The notes below the pieces were generated by a model, which was not told where the DNA came from, did no database searches, and was given only the letters and a program-made list of their open reading frames with translations. From Paroedura picta (Eukaryota; Chordata; Lepidosauria; Squamata; Gekkonidae), in NCBI RefSeq assembly GCF_049243985.1, contig NC_135379.1, positions 22,528,001 to 22,592,000 on the forward strand: a stretch of DNA of 64,000 nt, given 5' to 3'. Made by a program: the position numbers and the translations under genes. Positions 33,988 through 47,100 of this stretch are shown here, piece by piece (the first letter of the stretch is position 1; the number at the start of each line of letters is the position of its first letter).

Positions 33988-36900
33988 CTGCAAACAATGG
34001 AAAAGAAACTGCTGAACTTCTACAGATAGATGAATCATCAGCTGTGTCTAAATTACTATGGTGCTGCACAGCAGTGCCAGCGTGAGCCAGAAAAAGAGCT
34101 CTGCAGAGTCATGCAATTTGATCAGAGCCAGTGTTTTTTCTTATTTCTCCCTCGTTGGTCTTGTATTTCATTACCACCATGCTCAGGTCTAAATAGGTGG
34201 TGTGTGCAGCTAGGTTAGTTTGAGGTTTACATAGCTGATTGTGTTCAAACTGCTTTTTCAAAGTCTTCAGTGGTCCTCAAAGGCACACTGGTCCCCTAAA
34301 GCAGTGCTGAAGAGAGTCATCCAAGCCATCTAGTCCAACCCTTTGCTCAATGGAGGATCAGTCTGAAGTATCCCTGACAAGTATTCGTACATCTGCTGCT
34401 TGTAGACTGCCACTGATGAACTACTACTACTGTAAAGAAATTTGTAAAAATCCCTAAAACCCATCAAGTATCTTCCTGACCGTAATTTATATGCATTATT
34501 GCCAGTCCTATGCTGCCAACAGGAACAGCTCCCTGCCCTCCCCAATTATTTACAGAGAACAGTCATGTTTCCCCTCATCCTTCTCCAGACTGAACATTCC
34601 CAAGTTCCTCAGCTTCGTTCATCAAACAAAGAATAAACCCTGCAGGCAAAACACATCAAGGGACATGAGTCTCCCTGACCCACCTTCTACCTTCAGGAGA
34701 ACCTCCACATACCTTTTGCTCCACCTATTACTATCCGAGGCTGCACAATGGCTGTTGTCGGCCGCAAAGTATGAGTTAAATTAGGTGAAAGAGGAGTTGC
34801 TGGAGTGTGGGTTCGGGGTTCCCTATAATCTTGTCTATGAGTAACCGGTGTATGCCTAGGAGAAGTTGTAGTGGCACTGTGTTCTCTATGTGTCCAGGGA
34901 GGGTATACCTATGAAAAAAGAATAAATACTAGTTCAGCTTAGATACCACACCAGATACTCAGACTGGGCATTACTTCTGTTGTATAAGCTTCCTTATACA
35001 AAATTTCATAGTTTGACCATGTTGCATGTGGAAAACGGCCTTTAGCCTTACTCCCTGTGCCATGTTCACACCGTGAAACAGTTCCAGTAATGCACTGTTT
35101 GGACACAGACTCTATCTGTGCTTCATAATGTGCGCACTGACCATATGTACTTGCCCAGTACTCCTAGCCCAGTCAACCTCTGTATTGCTCCAGAGATGTC
35201 CCTAAATAACATAAGAAGCCCTAACTAGGAACTTACTCAACAGAGTGTGCCAATGCCTAGCCAATCATTGTTTCAAAAAAAAACTTTGGAAATCGTCCCC
35301 TTACAGATTTTTGTGTACGTAAGGACAGGTCTCTCCAAATTTCTCATATTTCTGCTGTAGAGGAAAATTTAAAAACTTGCTGCTCCTTTAGTATATTTCC
35401 CTGTGCTTATCCTGTCCAGTGAGGATAAGAACTGTTTCTTTTTGTACAACAAAACTTTGAGTCCAATGGCACCTTTAAGACCAACAAAAATTTATTCAAG
35501 CTGTGAGCTTTCGAGTGCATGCATTCTTCCTCTGACAAAGAAACAAGGATCTTAAGAGTATAGGTATAAGGAAACAGTACATTAGTAGCAAATTTATAAA
35601 CTCTCATAACATCCAAGTCCCTTGGGTTCACTAATGGAACAACACTACATTTGAGTAAAAAAACAGACTTCTTTTTTAGCTCACCCAGGAGTTGAGAAGG
35701 CCTTCAATTCCAATACAAAGACAATCATTGAGATTTACTTACATATTCTATTTCGGGTTTGGATGGCGGGATGTACGGCTCTGGAGTCTGTGCTCGAGCA
35801 AACTGACCCGTCCGTTCACCTTCAGGGTAAAGTGTTGAGGATGAACTCAGCACTTTCTTAATATGGTCAGCAGAAACATTTTTACAAATTTGTTTGAAGA
35901 TCTTTTCCTCAAGAGCTGAGGAGACGGCAAGAACAGTATGGTCAGATGGAAATGCAGCAAGGTGCAGAATAAAGTACTGTCATTTAAAGCTACATGTTAA
36001 CTGAGAGAGGCCCATTTTTTCAAACCCATTTTAAAATCACATATAAAACTAAAACAAAGGGGGGGATTTTTTACCGTCAAAGGGTGGGCATGTGGATGAT
36101 GCCGAACCCTTTATGCCTCTGCTATTTATCTTCCCATAAGTCTAACCAACATCCTGCTTGAGTGTTTTTCCCCAGCTCAGTCGACAGTTATTATTAATTA
36201 ATTAATTATTGTATGGCATTTTCTGGCAGCCAGGCAAGGGATGTTTGGAGGTGGTTTGCCATTGCCTGCCTCCACATCAGGACCCCTAGTGTTCCTTGGA
36301 GGAACTCCATCCAAATCCTTGGATGTCCCCCATTGAAATACTACCAGGGTCAGCCCTGCTTGGCTTCCAAGATCAGACTTGCCTGGACTATCCAGGTCAG
36401 GGCTAAGTCCACATGATTAGTAGTTGACTGAGAAGAAAAGGACTGGGGGAGGGGGGGCGAACCAAGTGAGAACTAAGCACTGACTTGGAAGAAAGTTCAA
36501 CTTCCTCTTGGTTGATTCCAATTCTAAAAATTGGACCCCAGCACCCTACTTTATATTTATGTAGGCAAATCTGAATTTACCCATCTCCTACCTTCACATC
36601 TCATTTGGCCTTTAAAAAATATTTTGACACATATATACAAAGCAACAGAACAGTACAGTACAAATGAAATCTAAATGGATTGCATGTCATGTACCTGTCC
36701 TAGTAATTAAAAATAGGTTCTGTCCTATTAATTAAAATTTTTATATCCCACCTACTTTTTGTAACTCAAGGTGGCTTTCAATATCAAAATGTAAAACACA
36801 CAGAATACAATAAAGCCCTCATTAAGCTGCTTCTCAAAACAATGTCAGTAGCTTAAATCCCATTAATAGTGACTGCATACAAAACAGCCTTACGGCATCT

Positions 36901-39900
36901 CATAAAGATTTCTTAAAATGGTGCCCACCCCATCTTATGAGATAGCCCACCATGAAAGATGGGAACCACTATAGAGAACGAATGTACTCTAGCAGAAAAT
37001 AAAGCAAACTGCCTTATATTAGGGACCAACCAGAAGCCTTACAGTAGACATTTGATATGCATTTGATTATGTGCCATGTGCTTACAGCATATACATTACC
37101 ATTCTCTCATGTTGCATTTAAGTACCATGCAAAAGCTAAAGAGCAAATATATACAATATTGTACTAGTATACCAGAAAATCGGCTTTTAAAAAGGCAATT
37201 TAGTCTTACATCGTAAACCGAAGAAATTATGTATCTCGCAGATATGGTCGCCGTCTGGGTCTGTAGCAATGAGCTCCATTTCTTTCCGCATATTCTTATA
37301 ATTGGAACTATTCTTTTGTACCACTCCAATTACAAATATTTCGATGCTGCGGTCATGTGCATGTATGACTACATCCTCCAACTTTTCATCGCGAACGTCG
37401 GCTTGCCCATCTGTTATGACAATGGCCACTTTTTTCACCTCCGGTCGGGCCTCCTGGAACATCTCAATGGTTTTGTTGAGAGCGGTAGCTGTGTATGTGC
37501 CCTCTCCTAAATAATGCATTTTATCCACAGCGATATTCAGGCAGTCCTGGCTGGTGCATTGTGGCAATGTAGACACCACGTATGCTTTGTGGCTGAAGTT
37601 GATTATGCCAACCCGGGCTGCCACTGGATCGACTCGGACTTTGTCAATGGCTGCTTTTACAAAACGTTTGATGAGGTCAAAATTGGCGGGCCCCACGCTT
37701 TCAGAGCTGTCAATCACAAATACAAGTTCCAAAGGACTGTCCCTGCAGTCAAACCCACAGCCTGAAATAAAGGGATACACACTTTTATGATAAATTTAAG
37801 AGGTCTGGTAACAAATATTCAATGGTTTTCATTCCCAAGCTCCAATATCTGAACTAACCCTTATAAGTGTATAATGTATTTCCCATCCCCATAGACATGA
37901 ACAGTTTGTGTCCCAAATTTCTGTAACATCTTTAAATTCTGCGGCTCTAGGGTTCCCATAACCCTCAGAAGCAGCTTTTAGTGGGGAATGAAAATTAGAA
38001 AAAAAAATTCATACATGTGTACCTATTTGAATCCCAGCCCGACCAATCACATCCCACTTGGAATAACTGTTCCATATTACATATGGTCTTTTTTTTCTGT
38101 GTCTAATATTCTCCACTCCACCAACACATGGGGATGTGTGCAAAAGAGTATACCAGGCCTATTTCAGTAATGCATCTTTACTGACAGTGCCAGCAAAAAG
38201 GCTAAATTACGCATGTACAAGAGCCCTTTCCAGACACCCAATACCAAACATTTTGTTTGTTACATCGTTTATACATGTATCCAAGGTAGAAGAAACTAAG
38301 CAAAAGCAGCCCCAAATGACACACACTAAGCCATCCGTAGTTCTGTTTCTATTGTTCAATAAGCAGAACAAATCCTAAATTTTAGTTTCAATGATAGCTC
38401 GATGGTATGTCCCATTGTTAACTGCATGTAAACAGCTTAGCTGCATGTACTCCCACTAGCTGGAGAACGGTTTGGATTCTTTTGTCAAAAACCAATTAAT
38501 TATTTTCTCCCAAGTGATGAACCTCAAGATGGGACATGGGGTTCTCCTGTAACTACAACTGTTCTCTATTAAATTCCGATGGAGGAAATGCCAGTGTTCA
38601 AGAGCAGACTCTATGATATAACATAGAGTCTAGGAGAAACAAAAGTCCTAGAGTGATACTACATCTCCATGAGCTCCCTCCTCTGCTCAAACTCTGCCCT
38701 CTCCAGATACCCTAAATCTCCAGGAATTTCCAAACCTGGGGTTCTAGCCTCTCCTTACATAGATCTTACCACATATTTCCATTATGAGCTTGATTATGTC
38801 TTCTTTCTGCAACAGAAAGTATCCATTTGAGTTGGCTTTTCATATTTGGAAATACAGTATTAAATCCAAATTTTCAAGGATGGGTTCATGGGGGAGGAGT
38901 TTGCTAACTGTGCACATTTGCTTTGCACGACACAAATAATTTAATTTTGTAAACATTTAATACAGATACATTTTCTTATACATATAATAAGATAATAAGG
39001 TTCTCATCTGATATGATGCACAACAGAGTTTGTGAGAAGTGATACTTTTTACCAAAAAATGATCTGATATTGTATTTGCTGTCAGGAAATGTGACACAGA
39101 TGAAGAGCTGACTATTATGCACAGTTATGCCTTCTAAGTCCATTAAGTTCACTAGGCTTAGAGGGGTGCGACTGTGCTCAGGACAGCTCTGGAAAAGATC
39201 CAGTGGTGTTATGTTAAGTAAGCTTGTTCCTGTGTTACCTTGCATATCACTTGCATCCTGGCTACTTGCAGGCCTCCAGTCTCTTTTTTGTACCTCATGT
39301 GATGTCACTGTGCTGTTCAAAGTGAGCAGGCTTGATCAAAGTGACTATGGGCCCACCCTCAACAAACAACAAGTGCCCGAGCCAACTGCTGAAAGAACAC
39401 TAGATTGTAGCTTATTATGAAATAATATTATCATCCACTATGGGAACCCCTAATATAAATGCTTCAATAAATAAAAGGAAAGCATTTTAGGCAGTGAGAT
39501 GTATGGCTTCTCTGTCCTAACTCCTCTAGTTCCAGGCTGGCTTTCTAAGGGCTTATTGGTCAAAGAGGATCTGTTGAATTCTGATGACACAGAGAAGAGG
39601 AGGAGGAAGAGGAGGAAAAACAGGACAATTTTGGCTGCCCTATAGGTCATACAATGGGATGGGTAATAGAAATTGGTTCATTGCTTATTTGACAGCAAAG
39701 TTCAACTACCACAGTAAAAGCAATGTGACATTTTGCAAGGTACATGATTCATTTGTTTGTTCCTATCAAACCAAAACTGTGATCAAGCAGCAGGGTTGAC
39801 CTAGGAAAATCATGCTTAGTGCTGTTTGTTTTTCTCTTCACAACAGTTTGGCCAATGTGATAAATGATACTCTGAACAAGGTTCTCCATTCCCAATCTCC

Positions 39901-42900
39901 TAAACTAGGAGAGCCTCCTCATCCTGGTGGCAGGAAAAGAGAGTGTGGGACATCCCAGTATGCTTCACCTTGTGGCCTCACTCATACCCAGCTCCTGGTG
40001 GTGTGCGTGTTTGTGGGGGTGATGGGGCTTACTCTATATCCGTTTTCTTCAGCAACTGCAGCATTCAGCCTGCAACATTAGAAGCAGGTTAGAGCTTCCA
40101 AAAGAACCATAGCTACATAAGAAAGACTGATGTTGCTTTAAAACTTTACCACACACAATTTTTTTAAATAGAGCCTATGGTTTGGATTCTCTCCACTTTT
40201 CGTTTGTGGAAGAGCTCCTTTTTTCACCAGAAAGGCTAAACCATGGACTATGAGACCCATGTGGACAAAAGCTGTGTGGAACAGCAAGTTCAAACAGAAA
40301 GTGGCAAGAATCCAGTCCTACCATTTAATTATAATTAAATCATTGAGATGTACTTACAGTAAGACCAGGTTCACCTTTAGCTCCTAAAAATCCCTAAAAG
40401 GTTATAAAAATGAGATCAGTTATTGGTCATAACATTAATTTTGTACAAATTATGTTTACAGATATTAGGACATACCCTTGGTCCTGCAGGTCCAGGTTCC
40501 CCAATCTCTCCTTTGTCACCTCTCTTTCCTTGATCCCCTTTATCTCCATATTCTCCCTAATTAAAAAACAAACAAACACACACACATACATGAAATAATG
40601 AGAAGACATCCTTTGGTAAAGTCATTTCTCCTAAACTATTCCTCTCAAAAAGATATAAAAAACTCTGGCTTTGCCATGCCAAAGTGTGCTTCTGATCCAG
40701 GACCCATTTGGATCACCCTTCACACTGCTGGCCGGTTGTGTCATCTCTCTGCTTCTCTGCTCTCCAGGATTGGTAAATATGTTCCCTGATTCCTTGCAAC
40801 TCTTTTCCCTTTTGAATTCCCTGTCCGATATTCTGTTAATGTGCCTTATATATGTTTTCTCTATTTCTTTTATTATTTTCTTATAAATAAAGATTGGTTA
40901 TTATTTTATTACTATCTGTTGTCTGCCTTGAGTTCTAACGGGTTCAATTACCTGGTATACATAGGCATTCAATCCTTTTGCTACATTACCAACCTCTCAC
41001 AAGCCATTCCCCATGCTAGATGTGTCATTTACGTAACATGTCATAGTCACATTCAATGCAGAACCTGATCGGATTTAGTGTAAAGAGATGTGTTTTGTAT
41101 AAGCACAGGAACCCTTCTCCTAAGGTTACACTTCTCTTATGGAACTACAGATTATGTGATACTTTGTATTTTGGGGAAAGACAGTTCTTTCCTCAGGTAG
41201 CCAGCCTCAGAAACTGCAAACATTATGCAGAATGTGGTTGTACAAATGCCACAGATATCTGTTGGATATCATATATTCTCTGTTCTGTGTTAATGTTATT
41301 TTATTCTGTTTACTTGTACTGCAGCATTGGTTCATTGATGATGTGAGCCACTCTGATTACCTTACAACTGGAAATGCAGTTGATGCCTTTTAACAAAAAC
41401 AGTGACAATAATAAAAACCCACAAATAACTGGCTCAATATGACGGTTGAGAGCCATTTTGCTTCTTAAACCATTATTTTGAGCAGATAATAAAAAATCCA
41501 GCTGAAATAATATTTTAGCTGATTTAATAGTAATAAGGTACTTTGGGATACCATTCACTACCTGTCTGAATACAGAGGTGGTCAAGCAAGGGCTATTATA
41601 CATGGTACTCACAGGATTGTTATGCGACTGTTCTAATAGTGCCATTCTAAGCAAAGGTACAACCTTCTAAAACCATCGACTTCAATGGATTTAGTGGAGT
41701 ATAACTCAGGTTAGGATGGTGCTATAAGTTTCCTTTTCCTGTGAAGGCTCAGGGCTTAATAAACAACTTATTACTGCGGGGGAAGTGGTGTTTTCAGATC
41801 ACACTAAATAACCTGGAACAGCTTCACATTTTGCTAGCAATTCAATGACTGCTGTGCAATCTGAAATCCAAATCTTTAGGAGATCACAATCAGACAGAAT
41901 TCATTTCTCTGTGATACCTAACCTCTCACATAAGATCACAATCAATAGTACTCTTGAAATTGGAAGAGAGTTGTCTGGAACACCCACTGCTTGAAGCAAG
42001 TTTTTCTGATTTTTTAAAATCAATATTATCATCTTCTTCAGAAAACTATGCTTCTTGTTTATGATTCTGGTGAATGGGTGGAAGGAATCACTAGCTGTTT
42101 TTAAAAATTGACTTCATGCTGAGAATCTATCACATGTCGCCCTTCCTTTCCTCTAAGCAGCAAGCTCAGGTTGGCATACAAGGTTGTCTCTATTTGACCC
42201 CCCCTTGAATAGAATTACGCTTGGAAGAAAATGAGTTTTGTGTCTAAGTGGAGACATTAACGAGTTCTCTCCAGTCCTAGGCCCATTATGCACACCTAGA
42301 TAATGCACTTTCAATGCACTTTAGAAGTAGATTTCCCTGTTCCACTAAGGAAAATCCAACTGTCAAAACACATTGAAAGTGCATTATCCAACATGGAGGA
42401 AATGGGCCCTAATGGGCCCTAAAGTAAGCCTCTCTTTAAGATGTAAAATTTGATGTTACAGGATTTTCACACTGATGTTACAGGATGATCACTATAAGTT
42501 AATGATCAAGACATCTTATTTTAACATTTAAACTTTATTATTATTATTATTATTATTATTGCAGGCAAGCACAAACTCACCTTAGGGCCAGGAATTCCAA
42601 GCCCCATGGAGCCTTTTGATCCTGGCAAACCTTGAACTCCTTGTTCTCCCTGAAAAAAATACAGAATAATACAGAAAACTTTATTTATTTATTTATTTAT
42701 TCATTCATTCATTCATTCATTCATTCATTCATTCATTCATTCATTCATTTCTAGCCCACCTTCCACCTAAGACTCAAGGCAGATCACAATATACCCCCAT
42801 AAAAACCCCAATCCCTTAAAACTAGATTTTAAAACATCACAAACATCAAGATGGCTAAAAATCCTCCTGCCTCCCCATAGTCATCCAAAAGGGGATTCAC

Positions 42901-43415
42901 TCAATAATATAGCTTTGCCATTGATCTTTAAAACCCGGCCTCAACCGAAGACCTGGTGAAAGAACTCCATTCTACAGACCCTACAGAACTTTGACTGCTC
43001 CCCGTCAGGGCCCTCAGCTCACCTAGGAGCTCATTCCACTAGGTCAGGGACAGGACCGAAAAGGCCCTGGTCCGAGTCAAGGTCAGGCATATCTCTCTGG
43101 CGCCAAGGACCACCAACAGATTAGTGCCCGCAGAGCAAAGAGCCCTGTGGGGGGCATTAGCAGACCGAAAGCTTCCCAATCATGACTTGCACTGCAACAT
43201 TCAACAGACTTAAACTGATATTATTCTGTTATTTAGATTCCTTTTGACAAAAAAACAGACCTCATTCATATATCTATATCTATATCTATATCTATATCTA
43301 TATCTATATCTATATCTATATAGATATAGATATAGATATAGATATAGATATAGATATAGATATAGATATAGATATAGATATAGATATATATAGATATATA
43401 TATAGATATATATAT

Positions 43416-43446
<31 letters not shown>

Positions 43447-43501
43447 TATAGATATAGATATAGATATAGATATAGATATAGATATAGATATAGATATAGA
43501 T

Positions 43502-43548
<47 letters not shown>

Positions 43549-43550
43549 AC

Positions 43551-43612
<62 letters not shown>

Positions 43613-44081
43613 GTATACACATATATATATATATGGGTTTGTGGATGTAGATTTATTAAACATACAGAAAACTAACATATCACTACCGTGACAGATATTT
43701 AGCTTCAACATCAATCGTGGACTGAGTCATTAAATTCAGCTGGATCCCCATTCCCAATCCCTCAGGCTCATTCTGGGACCTTAAGCAGCCATAAAATGTT
43801 TCCCCAGCAGCAGTGTTTATTTACTTTGCTCACAGACATGATGATACCTATAATGACAATGTCTCAAATGACAGGAAATAACTAGCTGTTTTAAAATTCT
43901 GGCTAGCCAAACCACTGAGCCCTGGAGTTTTAGACACACAAGGAATGCCATAACTGTAGTGTTTGCTTAGCCAAATTTTACAGGACTTGCTGTCCAAATT
44001 TTGGAACTCTCTGCAGCAGCAGCAGAACCCACCAACAACGATAGGCATGTTCATAAGCTGAACTTTCATGTTCCTGCCTCC

Positions 44082-44145
<64 letters not shown>

Positions 44146-47100
44146 TTCTGAATACACCACATTCTCATTGTCACCACAGTTAGCATTTCTACAGCTGTTT
44201 TCAAAGCATTCCACATATATTGGTCTGGGTTCAACTTTTTCGATCGATTTCATCAAATTCCCCTCCTTACTACACACCCAACCACCATGAGGTGCACCGG
44301 GCCAAATGCTCCCCCGTGTGGGTGCAGGAAGAGGTGGGGCAACCTGCCACAACTTAAACTCCAGCCTGCAGCCTGTCATGAAACCTCCAGTGTGTAAACA
44401 GTCTTAGGGAAGAAAGTTTGTTTCAGTGAGAGAAATATCCTGTTCCAGGGCCCTATAATCCTAACTTGCCTGTGCAGGTTCTGCGAAGGAGAGCTCTGTG
44501 TGGTAAAAGAGAAGCCTTGGATCTGTTGTGGTAACCTGACTAGAGAAAGGGGAATTTAAGTTTCCCTTCAGGGTTTATTTAATTTACTTAAGAGCCAGTT
44601 TGACTTCATATATTCGTCATACAAATATAACAGTTACATTATTAAATACTTGGTTGTCTGTTAAGTTTTTTTTCATTTCCCCCTGCACTGTTTACTCAAA
44701 TACCTAAGGAAAAGGTGGTTTCTATTTATCTCACAAATAATTACAGCCTTGGTTTCCAAATAAGATACCCTTAGGGACCACACAATTTATCTGCTGTCAA
44801 TCCTTTAGTTAAAGCTTCTTTCAGCCAGAGTGGTTGGTTTACAACTTAAGCCAAGGCGGTTTACTATTTAAACTGGAAAATATAAATTAATTTTCTGACC
44901 CTTATCTTTAAACAACTGTTATACAAATCAATTGTATAGCTAAGGGAAAATAAGTTATTTTTCAGAAAAAAGCTCCTGTGTAATCATTCTTACCTTACTT
45001 CCTTGTGTACCATATCCAGGAGGGCCCTGTGGCCCAGGCAAGCCTTTCTGCCCCATGGCACCCTATTAGAATAGCCCAGGGTAATAGAAGAAAGAAGACA
45101 TAATAATATGGAGTGAATTCCAAAGTGAAGTAGAATTTCTTGAGGTTGAACAAAACTTTGTGTCCATCTCTACCCATTCCAAATATAAAAGATAAGTCCC
45201 CACCTCCAAAAAAAGCCTTTTTATACTATACATATTAACAACAGGATTCATAGGACAGTGGCTGCCAGTCAGTTCAAGCCTTGAGTTCATGTATTTTTCT
45301 CGCCCTCTTGCTCGCTACATGTCTGTCCACCCAGTTTCCTTCTTGACTTCAACCATTTCTGCACTGGCTATCTGCCTCAGGTTCAATGCTATTGGGAACT
45401 AGGCTTTTTCCTGCTCCCTACAGCACCATGGTACATTCATACACCTCCCAGGATTTTCCCAGGTTTTCTCCAGTCCTTCTCAAACCTGCTTTGCTGTACA
45501 GTTTGGGGAAAGATCTCAGTAAAGCCAGAATGGCGGCTCTATGGGTGGGAATGTATGGAGGTGAATGTATGCCCACACAAACATTTCCCTGAATAAAGAA
45601 AAATAGCATCACAGGACTAAGGCTTAGCTGACCCCTTCTTTGTGGCATGCTAGTTTTCTATGTATGGGGAAGTTTTTTCCCTATAGAGAAACATGTTAAA
45701 CCCACCCACTGCCTGCCCCTGCAGCAGCCAGAATGATATATCCAGGAGTTGATTCTCTTGATTAAACAATCTCCAAGTAATGGCAACAGATAAGCACACC
45801 TGTATACATCCAGCAAATCAGGCTCCCTGGCTGAGATAGACAGACACAGAGAAAAGTAAACATTTACTTGCAAGATAGCTACCAAACAACTATATTTAAA
45901 CCCCCTCAACCAAAAAGAAAAGAAAAGAAAAACCCAAGAGGATACTGAGTGTCAGCTGCTTTGAGTATTTTTACTGCAACACAGGGTATCATTAAAAAAA
46001 ATAAATATCTAAATACAAAAAGGGTAAGAAGTAGACTATGGTGACAACTCTAACTGCATTGGATTTGGGGACAATGTAGAGTTTGCAGACTTCTAGAAGA
46101 GACTCTCACTAACCTTTGGCCCAGGTATTCCGATTCCTGGTTGCCCAGAAGGCCCTGGGGGTCCTCTTGTTCCAGGTTCTCCCTAAAAGGAGGGGGAGAA
46201 ATCCAATATGAGCACTGCAATCATCATTTTATAATGCTGACCTCTAAGGATTTTCTTACCTTTTTCATCCCTTGCCAGCCTTTGTGTATTAAGGACAACA
46301 TATAATATGGGGTCAACTGAGTACCCCATGCCAATGGCTGAAATAAACCTAGCATTTTCAGTGGAATGAAGCACAGAACACCAAGTATTTTCTGTGGAAT
46401 GAATAGAAAATGACAGTGCCGAAGCATTGTCCTATTATTTTACTCACCTTTGGTTTGCAAGTATACAAACCAAGCATAGAGCTTGCCTATCTGGGTACAC
46501 CTCCACCTCAGCGAAGGTCTGCTTGGGGGAGGGATTTTTAGGCCGCCAATCTTCTGTGGCTACAGGGGGCTTAAAGTCCCGGGTATAATACGTTTTATGT
46601 GAGGATTTTATGGGGGGGGGGGGGATTGTCATAAGCCATCACGAGTCTTTGGAAAGTGGTGGGATATAAGTTCAATTAACAATAACAATAACAATAATTT
46701 CAACTGGGAAAATTTAATATATCATTAATAAATCAAGTTTAATTACACCAGACAGCTTCAAAATATGGCAAAGCAAAAAATAAACCCAATAACAATTAAT
46801 GTATAATAATTAGTCTGGTAAAATTAATTTCATATCCTAACTTTCCTTACTCTACTGCTTATATCTGCCAAAAGGAGCTTTGACTCTCAAAGGCTGGCGT
46901 TGATCTTGAAAGCCCTATATGGTTTGGGACAACCAACCTGAAGGATTGTCTGCTCTGTGAAATACGTCATATTGACTGTAAGCAAGTGGTCAACTGCTAT
47001 ATTGTGTAAGAAAACACAAAGAGCTGGATCCAGGAACTCCCTTCTGCTGAGTGAGGGTGGTTTGCCTCCAATAAAATAAGTGTTCTTTCAGCAATACAAG

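Noticed and set aside
40030-40070. Possible extra exon with AG and GTAAGC borders upstream of VWA2
   Set aside because: Contains a stop in the required phase; the 37-nt exon at 38770-38806 fits instead.
43266-43714. Two minus-strand frames of 118 and 132 codons
   Set aside because: Pure Tyr-Ile or Asp-Ile and His-Thr repeats from the microsatellite; no real protein.
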